This document shows positions 1 to 8,081 of a stretch of 64,000 bases of DNA, in pieces (the first letter of the stretch is position 1; each line of letters opens with the position of its first letter). A program made the position numbers and the translations under genes. A model generated the notes under the pieces. The model ran no database searches. It saw nothing but the letters and a program-made list of their open reading frames with translations, and had not been told where the DNA came from. The DNA comes from Ornithinibacillus xuwenensis (GTDB lineage: Bacteria; Bacillota; Bacilli; Bacillales; Amphibacillaceae): assembly GCF_039614845.1 (NCBI RefSeq), contig NZ_JBDIML010000003.1, positions 310,001 to 374,000 of the forward strand. Reading direction: 5' to 3'.

Positions 1-108
1 TATGGTGAGGGTGATGGATATTCTGCTAATTGGACAGTCCATTCGGAGAGTTACCAGCAAGAAGAATTACAGCAAATAGCAAATAACATAGGTAAGGAAA
101 TTAAATAA
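1..108 (+). CDS. C-terminal fragment of an unidentified protein
   Basis: An open frame enters from the left edge and ends at a TAA at 106-108, giving the last 35 residues. The end pattern (Asn-Trp-Thr, a Tyr, then Leu-Gln-Gln-Ile-Ala before a short charged tail) resembles the C-terminal part of DUF4367 or LolA-like secreted domains, but this is only a resemblance. The reading frame, the stop and the following promoter for trpP are consistent with a real gene end. The function cannot be given from this fragment. Confidence 0.5.
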   Translation, partial: YGEGDGYSANWTVHSESYQQEELQQIANNIGKEIK

Positions 109-136
109 TCCAAAAATAGAAAACACTTCAAAATAC

Positions 137-168
137 TGCTTTTTATTTATTTTGATATTTGTTATACT
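137..168 (+). promoter_or_regulatory. Candidate sigma-A promoter of trpP
   Basis: A TATACT -10 element lies at 163-168. The -35 region (near 137-145) matches poorly. Transcription from here would give a leader of about 80 nt that carries the whole TRAP-like repeat array before the trpP start. Confidence 0.45.
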
Positions 169-194
169 AATAGTAAGTTTCTGCAACTGACAAC

Positions 195-249
195 GAGTGT
201 ACAGTTGAGGAACTAAAAAATAGAGCTGAGTTAGCTTAGTTGAGGAGAG
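195..249 (+). promoter_or_regulatory. TRAP-type (G/U)AG repeat array over the trpP ribosome binding site
   Basis: GAG or TAG triplets occur at 195, 207, 223, 228, 232, 237, 242 and 247. The last six are spaced 4-5 nt from start to start, which is the spacing recognised by the tryptophan-activated RNA-binding protein TRAP. The last repeats contain the Shine-Dalgarno sequence (GAGGAGAG) directly before the ATG at 256. TRAP is known to repress translation of trpP in B. subtilis by covering the ribosome binding site in this way. No TRAP gene is visible in the window, so binding itself is inferred. Confidence 0.75.
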
Positions 250-255
250 ATACAA

Positions 256-771
256 ATGAATACAAGGGTACTAGTCATTTTATCACTATTAGTGGGGATT
301 GGCGCAGCATTACATTTTGTAATGCCATCGATTTACGGTGTCACGCCTGACATGATGTTAGCGATGATGTTCTTAGGAATAATGTTATTTCCTAAGTTCC
401 AATATGTAGTAGTTTTAGCTATTACGACAGGTGTTTTATCAGCTTTAACAACACAGGCACCAGGTGGACAAATTGCAAACATGGTTGAAAAGCCGATTAC
501 AGCAATCGTGTTTTTTGCATTATTTTTGCTTATAAAAGACAGAGCGAATATAAGATTTAGTGCACCGATTTTAACTGCAATTGGTACATTGATCAGTGGA
601 TCAATTTTCCTTGGATTGGCACTTTACGTCATTGGCTTGATGGAGGGTGCATTCTTACTAGCATTTGCTACAGCGGTATTACCTGCTGCTGGATTAAATA
701 CGGTACTAATGATTATCATTTATCCAGTTGTACAGCAAATTTTGCGACGATCCAAACCAATTACAGTCTAA
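256..771 (+). CDS. trpP: Tryptophan transporter TrpP
   Basis: The 171-residue integral membrane protein has about five hydrophobic segments. It carries the conserved Pro-Asp-Met-Met segment near residue 30 and the Ala-Pro-Gly-Gly-Gln-Ile segment near residue 72, typical of B. subtilis TrpP (YhaG, about 172 residues). The protein is thought to import tryptophan across the cytoplasmic membrane. The start at 256 is preceded by a GAGGAGAG ribosome binding site embedded in TRAP repeats, so translation is probably shut off when tryptophan is plentiful. A strong terminator follows, so the gene is likely monocistronic. Its position next to yhaH matches the B. subtilis order. Confidence 0.9.
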   Translation: MNTRVLVILSLLVGIGAALHFVMPSIYGVTPDMMLAMMFLGIMLFPKFQYVVVLAITTGVLSALTTQAPGGQIANMVEKPITAIVFFALFLLIKDRANIRFSAPILTAIGTLISGSIFLGLALYVIGLMEGAFLLAFATAVLPAAGLNTVLMIIIYPVVQQILRRSKPITV

Positions 772-782
772 TAACGATAGTT

Positions 783-819
783 AAATCCTCTGGCGTTTTG
801 TAATGTCAGAGGATTTTTT
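783..819 (+). terminator. Rho-independent terminator of trpP
   Basis: A perfect 10-bp inverted repeat (783-792 with 807-816) is followed by a run of T. Confidence 0.88.
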
Positions 820-921
820 AAAATACATATCGTTAATGCTAATCCATTTTTTCTGTAGGTATACGTATTATCTAACATAAAAAGAGAAAAATATAGTAAG
901 TGGGAAAGGAGCGGAATGATT

Positions 922-1296
922 ATGGCAAGAGGTAAATCATTAATTTTTGGTATTATGGTTGGAAGTGTAGTTGGTGCTACTGCAACATTATTAAGTACTC
1001 CGGCTTCTGGGAAGCAATTAAGAGGTAAGGTGAAATCCCAAAGCTTGGAATGGAAGGAACTATTGCTAAGTCTTAAACTAGATGGCTTACGTTTGAAAAG
1101 ACAAATCGCCGCAACATCGAAAGAAGGTGTCGGCTTAATAAAAGATTTAACGCAAGAAATGAAAAACTCTGTAACAGAGTGGAAGCAATCAGTCGAGCCA
1201 CACCAACAAAATATTCATCAATACTTAGAGCAAATTGAGACAAGCCTAAAGGATTTAGAAGAAAAAGTTAATTCCAGTAACAAGAAAAATGCATAA
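922..1296 (+). CDS. yhaH: YtxH-like protein YhaH
   Basis: The 124-residue protein begins with a hydrophobic, glycine-rich segment (residues about 6-28, containing a Leu-Leu-Ser-Thr-Pro-Ala-Ser-Gly-Lys motif). A long helical, charged tail follows, with coiled-coil character. This is the YtxH/YhaH (general stress or gas-vesicle-like) pattern of small membrane-anchored proteins. The biochemical role is unknown. An ATG at 916 also exists, but AAAGGAG at 905-911 sits only 4 nt from it and 10 nt from the ATG at 922, so the latter is preferred. The gene follows trpP as in B. subtilis, and a terminator ends it. Confidence 0.85.
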   Translation: MARGKSLIFGIMVGSVVGATATLLSTPASGKQLRGKVKSQSLEWKELLLSLKLDGLRLKRQIAATSKEGVGLIKDLTQEMKNSVTEWKQSVEPHQQNIHQYLEQIETSLKDLEEKVNSSNKKNA

Positions 1297-1308
1297 TGAA
1301 GGACCCTG

Positions 1309-1340
1309 CCAGCACAATAACAGTGCTGGTTTTATTTATT
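1309..1340 (+). terminator. Terminator of yhaH
   Basis: CCAGCAC at 1309-1315 pairs with GTGCTGG at 1323-1329. A T-rich tail follows. Confidence 0.85.
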
Positions 1341-1399
1341 TTGATGACTATCCTTGTTTATTTAACTTTTTAAGTTACTGATCCCTAACTTTCAAACAA

Positions 1400-1436
1400 C
1401 AAAAAACCTGTAAACTTTAAAGTTTACAGGTTTCAT
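1400..1436 (-). terminator. Terminator of the first opuA operon
   Basis: A long near-perfect inverted repeat spans 1405-1434. Read on the minus strand it is followed by six or more T, directly after the opuAC stop. Confidence 0.88.
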
Positions 1437-1440
1437 AGTG

Positions 1441-2343
1441 TTACTCGATACCTTCAGTCCACTCTGATACTTTTTCTTGATTATCTTCAACCCAGTTAGC
1501 TGCAGCTTCTTCTGCATCTGCACCTTCTGAGATTTCAAGCATTACAGACTCAATGTCTTCTGTAGTCCAATTGAAGTTATCAAGTACTTGATATGCTTCT
1601 GGCATATCCTCTTCTAATCCTTCGCGAGCCATTGTTTCGATTTTCTCAGCTCCACCAAATGTACCATTTGGATCTTCTAAATATTTAAGGTCATATTTTG
1701 CAAATTTCCAGTGTGGAGACCAACCAGTAACAATAATTTCCTCTTCATTATCATAAGCTTCACCTAAAGCAGTTGCCATTGCACCACTTGAAGAAGTAAC
1801 AACTTCCCAATCAGCAAGATTATCATATTCTTCTAAAGCATCCTCTGCGGAACCAACTACACCAGAACCAGGTTCAATACCTGTAATCTTCATGTCCGCT
1901 TCATCTGTTAAATCAGCAATAGAATTAACATCCATATAAGACGGTACAACTAGACCAATTTTAGCTCCTTCTAGGTTTGGTCCAAGCTCAACCATTTGAT
2001 CACCATATTGTTCAAACTGCTCCGCATGTGTTCCTGGTAACCAAGCTGCAACCATCGCATCTGCTTCACCGTTTGCAACGGCTTCCCACATGATTGAGTT
2101 ATCAAGAGCTGTTAATGTTACATCATAACCTAAATCCTCAAGTACTTTACCAACAACATGAGTAGAAGCAATTTCCGTGTCCCATGTAACATAAGCAAGT
2201 TCGATTTCTTGTCCATCACCAACAGATGATGAGCCTTCAGAATCTCCATTCGATGTATCCTCGTCTGAAGAACAACCTGCTGCAAATAGTGATAATGAAA
2301 GTCCAGCAATGATTCCTAGACGTTTCCAATTACGTTTAAACAT
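1441..2343 (-). CDS. opuAC: Glycine betaine-binding lipoprotein OpuAC
   Basis: This is a 300-residue extracellular solute-binding lipoprotein. A signal peptide ends in a Leu-Phe-Ala-Ala-Gly-Cys lipobox (Cys24), followed by a Ser/Glu/Asp-rich linker and an OpuAC domain (about residues 46-295). Trp54, Trp101 and Trp208 lie at positions suited to the aromatic cage that binds the trimethylammonium group of glycine betaine. It delivers the osmoprotectant to the OpuAB-OpuAA complex. It is the last gene of an operon in the order opuAA-opuAB-opuAC and is followed by a terminator. Assignment to betaine uptake is strong; exact substrate range is not shown by the sequence. Confidence 0.93.
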   Translation of the reverse strand: MFKRNWKRLGIIAGLSLSLFAAGCSSDEDTSNGDSEGSSSVGDGQEIELAYVTWDTEIASTHVVGKVLEDLGYDVTLTALDNSIMWEAVANGEADAMVAAWLPGTHAEQFEQYGDQMVELGPNLEGAKIGLVVPSYMDVNSIADLTDEADMKITGIEPGSGVVGSAEDALEEYDNLADWEVVTSSSGAMATALGEAYDNEEEIIVTGWSPHWKFAKYDLKYLEDPNGTFGGAEKIETMAREGLEEDMPEAYQVLDNFNWTTEDIESVMLEISEGADAEEAAANWVEDNQEKVSEWTEGIE

Positions 2344-2419
2344 AATCCTAAATCTCCCCTTTTTTGTAATTTATATATGGAACTTTTCAAATGAAAAGAT
2401 TGCCAACATTATATATTCC

Positions 2420-3277
2420 TTATGCTTTTTTATTGACGCTTTGTGTAAAGCGGTCAATAATAATCGCTAGAATAACAATACCTAGTCCAGCAACAAATCC
2501 TGTACCAACATCAGAACGTTGTAGCGCTGTTAATACTTCCTTACCAAGTCCTGGTGCCCCAATCATGGACGCTATAACAACCATCGATAAGGCAAGCATG
2601 ACGGTTTGGTTAATCCCAGCCATAATCGTTGTTTTCGCCATTGGAAGCTCAACCTTTAATAGTTTTTGCATACCTGTGCTTCCAAACGCTTCGGATGCTT
2701 CAACTAATTCCTTGGATACTTCTCGAATACCTAAATTCGTAAACCTTACTGTTGGTGGAGTTGCAAATATTAATGATGCAAATACTCCCGGTACCATACC
2801 GATTCCAAAGAAGGCAACAGCAGGTATTAAGTATACGAATGCAGGCATCGTCTGCATAAAATCAAGTATTGGTTTAATAATTGCTTCAGTCGTTTTACTT
2901 TTGGACATTAATATCCCAATTGGCACCCCAATAATGACAGAAAGGATACTCGCAATCAGAACGAGTGTCACTGTGCTCATGAGCTGCTCCCAAAATCCTA
3001 AATTCGAAATCAACCACAGACCAACTATCGAAAAGACCGTAAGTCCAAGTTTTCTTCCAGATAGAATAAATGCTAATACAGCAACTATAATAATGAAGAC
3101 ACTTTCTGGAATAAGCATTAATACATCCTCAGAAAACCATTCCATAAAGTTTCCTAAATGCTCTTTTATTGGCTCGAATAAAACAGCAAAGCTTTCCTTT
3201 GTCCACTCTGTAAAGCTTTCAGCCCAGTCATCAATTGGTATACCTTCTGTAAACCAATTTTTTAATGTATTAAACAT
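2420..3277 (-). CDS. opuAB: Glycine betaine ABC transporter permease OpuAB
   Basis: The 285-residue membrane protein has a long amphipathic N-terminus (about 60 residues) followed by several transmembrane helices. It carries the binding-protein-dependent permease signature that ends in the EAA-loop region (Glu-Ala-Phe-Gly-Ser-Thr near residue 195), which contacts the ATPase. Two copies form the channel of the betaine importer. The start overlaps the end of opuAA by 8 nt, so the two are translationally coupled. An antisense frame over the same bases has no ribosome binding site or known homology and is discarded. Confidence 0.93.
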   Translation of the reverse strand: MFNTLKNWFTEGIPIDDWAESFTEWTKESFAVLFEPIKEHLGNFMEWFSEDVLMLIPESVFIIIVAVLAFILSGRKLGLTVFSIVGLWLISNLGFWEQLMSTVTLVLIASILSVIIGVPIGILMSKSKTTEAIIKPILDFMQTMPAFVYLIPAVAFFGIGMVPGVFASLIFATPPTVRFTNLGIREVSKELVEASEAFGSTGMQKLLKVELPMAKTTIMAGINQTVMLALSMVVIASMIGAPGLGKEVLTALQRSDVGTGFVAGLGIVILAIIIDRFTQSVNKKA

Positions 3278-4469
3278 TTTCGATGTTCACCTCACCATCT
3301 CCAGCAAGTGCAGCAATAACAGCACCCCGTACAATAATCCCTGCTAGCTTATTGTTCTCAACAACAGCAACAGGCACCGGTGAACCATTCACCACAGCAA
3401 AGATATCATGCATAGCTGTATCTTTCTCCACTTGTTTAATATCAGTTCTTAATATTTCCTGAATGTCGCGAATTTCTTTTTTCTTGGCCTCAGACGCATC
3501 ATCAGCTGTCACGTAGCCCTTAAGATTTCGCTTGCTATCCACTACTAATATGCTTGATATACCGGATTCCTTCATACGCTCCAATGCCACACGAGGACCG
3601 TGTTTTTCAATATTAATTGTTTCAGGACGCTTCATAATATGTTGTGCTGTTAGGACTTTTGAACGATCTACATCCTCTACAAACCGCTCAACATAATCAT
3701 TGGCAGGATTAACCAGAATTTCTTCAGGTGTACCTATTTGTACAATAGAACCATCCTTCATTAGTGCGATACGGTCTCCAATACGTAATGCTTCATCTAA
3801 ATCATGTGTGATAAAGATAATTGTCTTCTTCATAGTAGATTGCAATTCTATTAATTCATCTTGCATATCCTTACGAATTAATGGGTCTAAAGCCGAGAAA
3901 GCCTCGTCCATTAATAAAACTTCCGGGTCATTAGCTAATGCTCTTGCTAGCCCGACACGTTGCTGCATACCACCTGATAATTGGTCAGGCTTTTGGTCTA
4001 CATAACCACCGAGTCCCACCAGTTCAAGTGCTTCTTTTGCTTTCTTACTTCTTTCTTCTTTGGGTACCTTTTGGATTTCTAATCCGTATTCAGCATTTTG
4101 CAGGACTGTTCGATTCGGGAATAGCGCAAATCGCTGGAAAACCATTCCGAGTTTTTCACGTCGGACTTCTCGAAGTCCCTTCTTATCCATTTTTGCTAAA
4201 TCTTGCCCATCAATTAATATGCTTCCTTCAGTTGGTTCAATCAATCGATTTATTAACCGAACTAATGTTGATTTACCACTTCCGGATAGGCCCATGATGA
4301 CAAAAATCTCTCCTTCTTCTACGGAGAATGATGCACGGTTAACACCAACTGTACTGCCCGTTTTCTTTAATATTTCATCTTTGGCAGAACCTTGTGCTAA
4401 CATTTCTAATGCTTCCTTTGGATTCTTACCAAAAACCTTTGTTAAATTTTTTGCCTCTATTATCGGCAT
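3270..4469 (-). CDS. opuAA: Glycine betaine ABC transporter ATP-binding protein OpuAA
   Basis: The 399-residue ATPase has Walker A (Gly-Leu-Ser-Gly-Ser-Gly-Lys-Ser-Thr), the Leu-Ser-Gly-Gly-Met signature, Walker B (Leu-Leu-Met-Asp-Glu-Ala) and the switch His in Phe-Ile-Thr-His-Asp. A tandem CBS module fills roughly residues 275-395. In OpuA systems the CBS pair senses ionic strength or cyclic di-AMP. The start at 4469 is chosen because AGAGGTGA lies 5 nt upstream; a longer frame from 4496 has no such site. It is the first gene of the operon and is transcribed away from a divergent gbsR. Confidence 0.94.
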   Translation of the reverse strand: MPIIEAKNLTKVFGKNPKEALEMLAQGSAKDEILKKTGSTVGVNRASFSVEEGEIFVIMGLSGSGKSTLVRLINRLIEPTEGSILIDGQDLAKMDKKGLREVRREKLGMVFQRFALFPNRTVLQNAEYGLEIQKVPKEERSKKAKEALELVGLGGYVDQKPDQLSGGMQQRVGLARALANDPEVLLMDEAFSALDPLIRKDMQDELIELQSTMKKTIIFITHDLDEALRIGDRIALMKDGSIVQIGTPEEILVNPANDYVERFVEDVDRSKVLTAQHIMKRPETINIEKHGPRVALERMKESGISSILVVDSKRNLKGYVTADDASEAKKKEIRDIQEILRTDIKQVEKDTAMHDIFAVVNGSPVPVAVVENNKLAGIIVRGAVIAALAGDGEVNIENV

Positions 4470-4774
4470 ATCTTTCACCTCTTTTTGAAAAGCCATTCTG
4501 CGAAATGACTTCTTTGAAATCGTAGATTAATAGAATTTATAAAAGCTAGCCGCGTTTCGCTTACTGTAATACTATATACTTTTTTATATGAACAGGACAA
4601 ACTTTATATACCTTTATTTTTGATTGTATTTTTTATACAGTTAAAACTGTACGTACTTTTCACAGGTTTTCCTTATAAATACTCCTAATACCTCCCATTT
4701 CCAGCACAACTATGCATTTTCAAAAAAAGGATTAGTGTTGTACCCTTGTTATAGGCTAGTTTTAGGAGGTTTGC
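4470..4774. promoter_or_regulatory. Divergent opuA/gbsR control region
   Basis: This 305-bp region separates opuAA (leftward) from gbsR (rightward). On the minus strand a TTGTCC -35 element and a TATAGT -10 element 18 bp apart (about 4571-4600) would drive opuA. An inverted repeat, ACAGTT-AA-AACTGT, at 4637-4650 adjoins the palindrome GTACGTAC. These could be operators for the divergent GbsR protein, but no protein-binding evidence is visible. The gbsR ribosome binding site (TAGGAGGT) ends the region. Confidence 0.5.
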
Positions 4775-5257
4775 ATGTTGGACAACAGCAACGAAACAAT
4801 TAGGAATCGAATTCTACTTGAATTTGCAAAAACCGTAGAATTATTTGATTTAAACCCATTAGAGGCTCGATTATTTACTTATTTATATGTAGAGGGAGAA
4901 GCCTTAACATTAGATGATATGAGCGATGCACTAGGAAAAAGCAAGACTTCGATGAGTACCAGTGTCCGTAGTCTAGTAGAATTAAATCTTGTAAAGCGCG
5001 TGTGGAAAAAAGGTGTACGAAAGGATTTATATCAAGCAAATACGTATCTTTTCAAGCAATTTATGAGCTTTTATATGAAGAAGTGGATTGATGCATCCGA
5101 AGATCGTAAAGAAGCATTGTTAGATATTAAATACCAATTAGAAAATCTCTCTTCCAAAAACGATAGTCAAAATCTCCAAGAAAAGCTAGAGTCCATTATC
5201 GAATTTCACCAGCAATTAGATAGCTTTTTCAAAGAAGCTTCCGAGATTAAAAATTAA
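4775..5257 (+). CDS. gbsR: GbsR-family (MarR-like) regulator next to opuA
   Basis: The 160-residue winged-helix regulator carries the family core near residues 55-95: Lys-Thr-Ser-Met-Ser-Thr followed by Val-Arg-Ser-Leu, Lys-Lys-Gly-Val-Arg-Lys-Asp and Leu-Tyr. GbsR proteins of Bacillus sense choline or betaine and repress osmoprotectant genes (gbsAB, opuB, opuA). The divergent placement from opuA makes control of that operon the likely role. At 160 residues it is about 20 shorter than B. subtilis GbsR. A good AGGAGG site precedes the ATG. No gbsAB genes for choline oxidation are in the window. Confidence 0.85.
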   Translation: MLDNSNETIRNRILLEFAKTVELFDLNPLEARLFTYLYVEGEALTLDDMSDALGKSKTSMSTSVRSLVELNLVKRVWKKGVRKDLYQANTYLFKQFMSFYMKKWIDASEDRKEALLDIKYQLENLSSKNDSQNLQEKLESIIEFHQQLDSFFKEASEIKN

Positions 5258-5293
5258 AAAACTCTCAGAGACTTATTGCTCTGAGAGTTTTTT
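5256..5293. terminator. Bidirectional terminator between gbsR and yhaI
   Basis: A perfect 15-bp inverted repeat (5256-5270 with 5279-5293) has A/T-run flanks, so it can serve both convergent genes. Confidence 0.88.
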
Positions 5294-5309
5294 AACTTCT
5301 ATAATTTTT

Positions 5310-5645
5310 TCATAGTTTACCTTCGTTTATTAATTTGATAAATTCTTCAAGAAGTAATGGAAAATATCCTTCGTCCTTCAAGGCCATTACCGTTTCCGTT
5401 GGTTCTAGCTTCTCATTTAGCATTCCAGCAAAGCACACTAGAAGTGAAGAAAAATTAAGTAATCCCTCTTCCTTTTGCTCCAAATATTGCTCTTCAATTC
5501 GTCCCAGTAATTGAAACAATTCATCATATTCTTCCTCTGTAATATTCCGTTCAATTACAAGCTTTGTGAAAGGGTATTGTGTTTCATCAATTGTTCTTGA
5601 AAGTAACTGTAATTGAAATGTTGCCAAATTGTTAACCTCACACAC
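5310..5645 (-). CDS. yhaI: DUF1878 protein YhaI
   Basis: The 111-residue acidic, helical protein contains the YhaI/DUF1878 core: Tyr-Pro-Phe followed by Leu-Val-Ile-Glu, then Leu-Leu-Gly-Arg and Glu-Gln-Lys-Glu-Glu-Gly, and the Gly-Met-Leu-Asn-Lys-Leu stretch. Its function is unknown. The start is taken as GTG at 5645 because AAGGAGGGGG lies 7 nt upstream; an ATG at 5669 lies upstream of that site. The resulting length fits B. subtilis YhaI. In B. subtilis it sits beside hpr and yhaJ. Here yhaJ is divergent and hpr is absent. Confidence 0.82.
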   Translation of the reverse strand: MCEVNNLATFQLQLLSRTIDETQYPFTKLVIERNITEEEYDELFQLLGRIEEQYLEQKEEGLLNFSSLLVCFAGMLNEKLEPTETVMALKDEGYFPLLLEEFIKLINEGKL

Positions 5646-5861
5646 GTCAAAACCCCCTCCTTGACCCATACCACATCCAATTATCTGAATATACTTTTTA
5701 TTATTAGTAATTTTTAATAATTTTTTTTGTAAAAGGTATTGCTTTTTTTTGCATAAGATACTATCATCAAAAAGGCTTAAATAAACCGTAATGATTATTG
5801 GACTACGTTAATATTCTATCAATAACAAAGCTTGTTCTGAATGAAGTGGAGGGATCTCAAA

Positions 5862-6401
5862 ATGAACTGCTGGAAATCAATCAACTTAGATAAACAATAT
5901 GGGATAAGATGGCTTCAATTCATTTCCTTTCTAATTGGTCTTATGGCGTTTATTATTATGTACGTACCGTTTTCTATGTTTCATGAAGGAAAACCAGTAC
6001 ATGACTCAGGAATTATGTTATTTGTGCTTGCCATAATCCTGTTGCCGACCCTTCATTCTCTAATGCATATTTTACCATTATTCGTACTGAATAAACGAAT
6101 AAAATTAATTTGTATTCGAAAAAGAGTATTGCCAATCTTAACTTTTTATACCGATTCGCATGTAAGTAAATACGCATCCATACTGTCAGCGATAGCGCCA
6201 ACGATTACCATTACACTTCCTGGAATTATCATGGCTCTCTTATTTCCAAGTTTGTATGTTTATTTACTCATTGCCACTTCTATTAACATTGGCATGACTG
6301 TCATTGATTTTCTCTATATTAGACATCTAATTAGAGCTCCAAGAAATGCCTATATTGAAAATGGCGATGACGGATTTGATATCCTCTTAAAAGCAAACTA
6401 A
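5862..6401 (+). CDS. yhaJ: DUF3267 membrane protein YhaJ
   Basis: This 179-residue protein has about four transmembrane segments. The Leu-His-Ser-Leu-Met-His motif near residue 66 corresponds to the region that forms a HExxH-like zincin site in many DUF3267 proteins, but the Glu is not present here, so metalloprotease activity is doubtful. The start at 5862 is used because GGAGGG lies 8 nt upstream; an in-frame ATG at 5841 lies before that site. It precedes prsA as in B. subtilis. A strong terminator follows. Confidence 0.82.
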   Translation: MNCWKSINLDKQYGIRWLQFISFLIGLMAFIIMYVPFSMFHEGKPVHDSGIMLFVLAIILLPTLHSLMHILPLFVLNKRIKLICIRKRVLPILTFYTDSHVSKYASILSAIAPTITITLPGIIMALLFPSLYVYLLIATSINIGMTVIDFLYIRHLIRAPRNAYIENGDDGFDILLKAN

Positions 6402-6432
6402 GAAACCTGGATTTTTCCAGGTTTCTTTTTTG
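6401..6432 (+). terminator. Terminator of yhaJ
   Basis: AGAAACCTGG at 6401-6410 pairs with CCAGGTTTCT at 6417-6426 and is followed by a T run. Confidence 0.88.
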
Positions 6433-6596
6433 TTTAAGGCCGTTTTTTTGTAACTTTACTATTCATGAAGTGAAAATTTTGTTACAGTATGTATTAGAAA
6501 TCTTTATATAAATGATATTTCACGAAGAATGATTTATATAATTTCGCATAGATATTAGGTTAGATTTATTCATGTTTGGGGGAGGATGTAAGATAG

Positions 6597-6782
6597 ATGA
6601 TTATTATTTTCCTTTTATATGCTTCAATTATTTTATTTATTTTTAATTCATTAACGGATAAGTTTTGTAAAAAGTTAGAAATGAATGCTGCGAAACAAGC
6701 AAACGTATTTCGAGTAACAAATATTATGATCCTTATCTTACTAGTGTCCTCATACGTTAAAGTATTAAATGCAATGATTTAA
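6597..6782 (+). CDS. Small membrane protein of unknown function
   Basis: This 61-residue frame has two hydrophobic segments (about residues 2-20 and 40-58) separated by a basic stretch. GGGGGAGG about 11 nt before the ATG is a strong ribosome binding site, which supports a real gene. I do not recognise the family. It lies between yhaJ and prsA. Confidence 0.6.
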   Translation: MIIIFLLYASIILFIFNSLTDKFCKKLEMNAAKQANVFRVTNIMILILLVSSYVKVLNAMI

Positions 6783-6904
6783 TTCTTTCTTTTATCAGTA
6801 GCAGGCTTTATAAATTTAATGTTTAGACTATTAATTTATGGACTAGTTATGGTATATTATTCAATAGTCACAGAGTAACAAATTAGATTAGGAGTGTAAT
6901 TTTC

Positions 6905-7768
6905 ATGAAAAAACTTACAATAGCTACTATTACAGCTGGTGCATTATTGCTTTCTGCTTGTAGCTCTGACAAAGAATCTGAAGTAGTAGTTGAAACAAAA
7001 GCAGGGGACATTACAAAAGAAGAATTTTATTCAGAAATGAAGGACTATGTTGGTGAAAGTATGCTTTACAACATGGTTGTGATAAAAGTATTAGAGGACA
7101 AATATGAAGTAACAGACAAAGAAGTGGATGAAGCAGTTCAAAAAGTAAAGGATGAGCAAGGTGATATGTTCTCCATGTGGTTAATGCAACAAGGTTACCC
7201 AGATGAAGATGCTTTCCGTGAACAAACTTATCAAAGACTTTTACAAGAAAAGCTTGTTTTTGAAGATATTGAAATCTCCGATGAGCAAATAGAAGAAAAA
7301 TTTAATGAAATGAAAGAAAATAGAGAAATTGAAATCCGTGCAAGCCACATCCTAGTAGAGGACGAAGCAACTGCTAAGGAAGTGAAGCAGAAATTGGACG
7401 ATGGTGCTGATTTTGCAGAACTAGCTCAAGAATATTCTTCGGATGACTCAGCTGCTAACGGTGGAGATTTAGGTTATTTTGCAACTGGCAAAATGGTAAA
7501 AGAATTTGAGGATGCTGCTTATAGCCTAGGAGAAAATGAAGTGAGTGGTCCAGTTAAATCGGAACATGGTTATCACATCATTAAAGTTACAGATATTCCA
7601 ACATTAGAAGAAAAAACAGAAGATATACGCAGACAGTTAGCAATGGAACAGGTTGATAATGCAACAGTCCAAGAAAAAATGAATTCTCTTCTTAAAGATG
7701 CAGATATCGATGTAAAAATTGAAGATTACAAAGACTTATTTAAAATTGAAGAAGCCGCACAAGGCTAA
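6905..7768 (+). CDS. prsA: Extracytoplasmic foldase lipoprotein PrsA
   Basis: This is a 287-residue lipoprotein with a signal peptide and a Leu-Leu-Ser-Ala-Cys lipobox (Cys19). An N-terminal helical chaperone region, a parvulin peptidyl-prolyl isomerase domain (about 145-230, starting at Arg-Ala-Ser-His-Ile-Leu and closing with His-Gly-Tyr-His-Ile-Ile-Lys-Val) and a helical C-terminus follow. PrsA helps secreted proteins and penicillin-binding proteins fold outside the membrane and is essential or near essential in relatives. Length and neighbours (yhaJ, yhaL, yhaM) match B. subtilis. It is followed by a terminator. Confidence 0.95.
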   Translation: MKKLTIATITAGALLLSACSSDKESEVVVETKAGDITKEEFYSEMKDYVGESMLYNMVVIKVLEDKYEVTDKEVDEAVQKVKDEQGDMFSMWLMQQGYPDEDAFREQTYQRLLQEKLVFEDIEISDEQIEEKFNEMKENREIEIRASHILVEDEATAKEVKQKLDDGADFAELAQEYSSDDSAANGGDLGYFATGKMVKEFEDAAYSLGENEVSGPVKSEHGYHIIKVTDIPTLEEKTEDIRRQLAMEQVDNATVQEKMNSLLKDADIDVKIEDYKDLFKIEEAAQG

Positions 7769-7774
7769 AATTTG

Positions 7775-7809
7775 AAAAGGCTAGTACATGATTATGTACT
7801 AGCCTTTTA
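7775..7809 (+). terminator. Terminator between prsA and yhaL
   Basis: An inverted repeat (AAAAGGCTAGTACAT at 7775-7789 with 7795-7808) has flanking T/A runs. Confidence 0.85.
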
Positions 7810-8007
7810 TTAATTGGTTAGCTGTTCTTTTTGCTTCAAACGTTGTTCGCGTTCCTCTTCAATTCGCTTCATATACACTTGACCATCTCGTTCAATATAG
7901 TGCTTTTCAAGCTCTTTTTCGGCACGCATTGCACGAAATGCCATATACCCACTAAAGAAAATAAACAATATCAACACAAAAATCCACCAAGGCATTCCAA
8001 ATATCAT
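7810..8007 (-). CDS. yhaL: Sporulation-associated small protein YhaL
   Basis: The 65-residue protein has one N-terminal transmembrane helix (Pro-Trp-Trp-Ile-Phe-Val... to about residue 24). A charged helical tail follows with Ile-Glu-Arg-Asp-Gly-Gln-Val-Tyr-Met, matching the YhaL family found between prsA and yhaM. B. subtilis YhaL is annotated as a sporulation protein, likely membrane-bound in the mother cell. AAGGGGG lies 9 nt before the ATG. Its molecular role is unknown. Confidence 0.85.
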   Translation of the reverse strand: MIFGMPWWIFVLILFIFFSGYMAFRAMRAEKELEKHYIERDGQVYMKRIEEEREQRLKQKEQLTN

Positions 8008-8081
8008 GTTTTAACCCCCTTGTCCATCATTTCTATCACAATTATATGTTCTAGGGAGCAAAATAATTACAAGTATCCAGT

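Noticed and set aside
67..255. 62-codon frame on the minus strand before trpP
   Set aside because: It overlaps the trpP leader and its TRAP repeats, and has no ribosome binding site.
2391..3347. 318-codon open frame antisense to opuAB
   Set aside because: It is the shadow of a strongly conserved permease gene, has no ribosome binding site and has a composition unlike real proteins.
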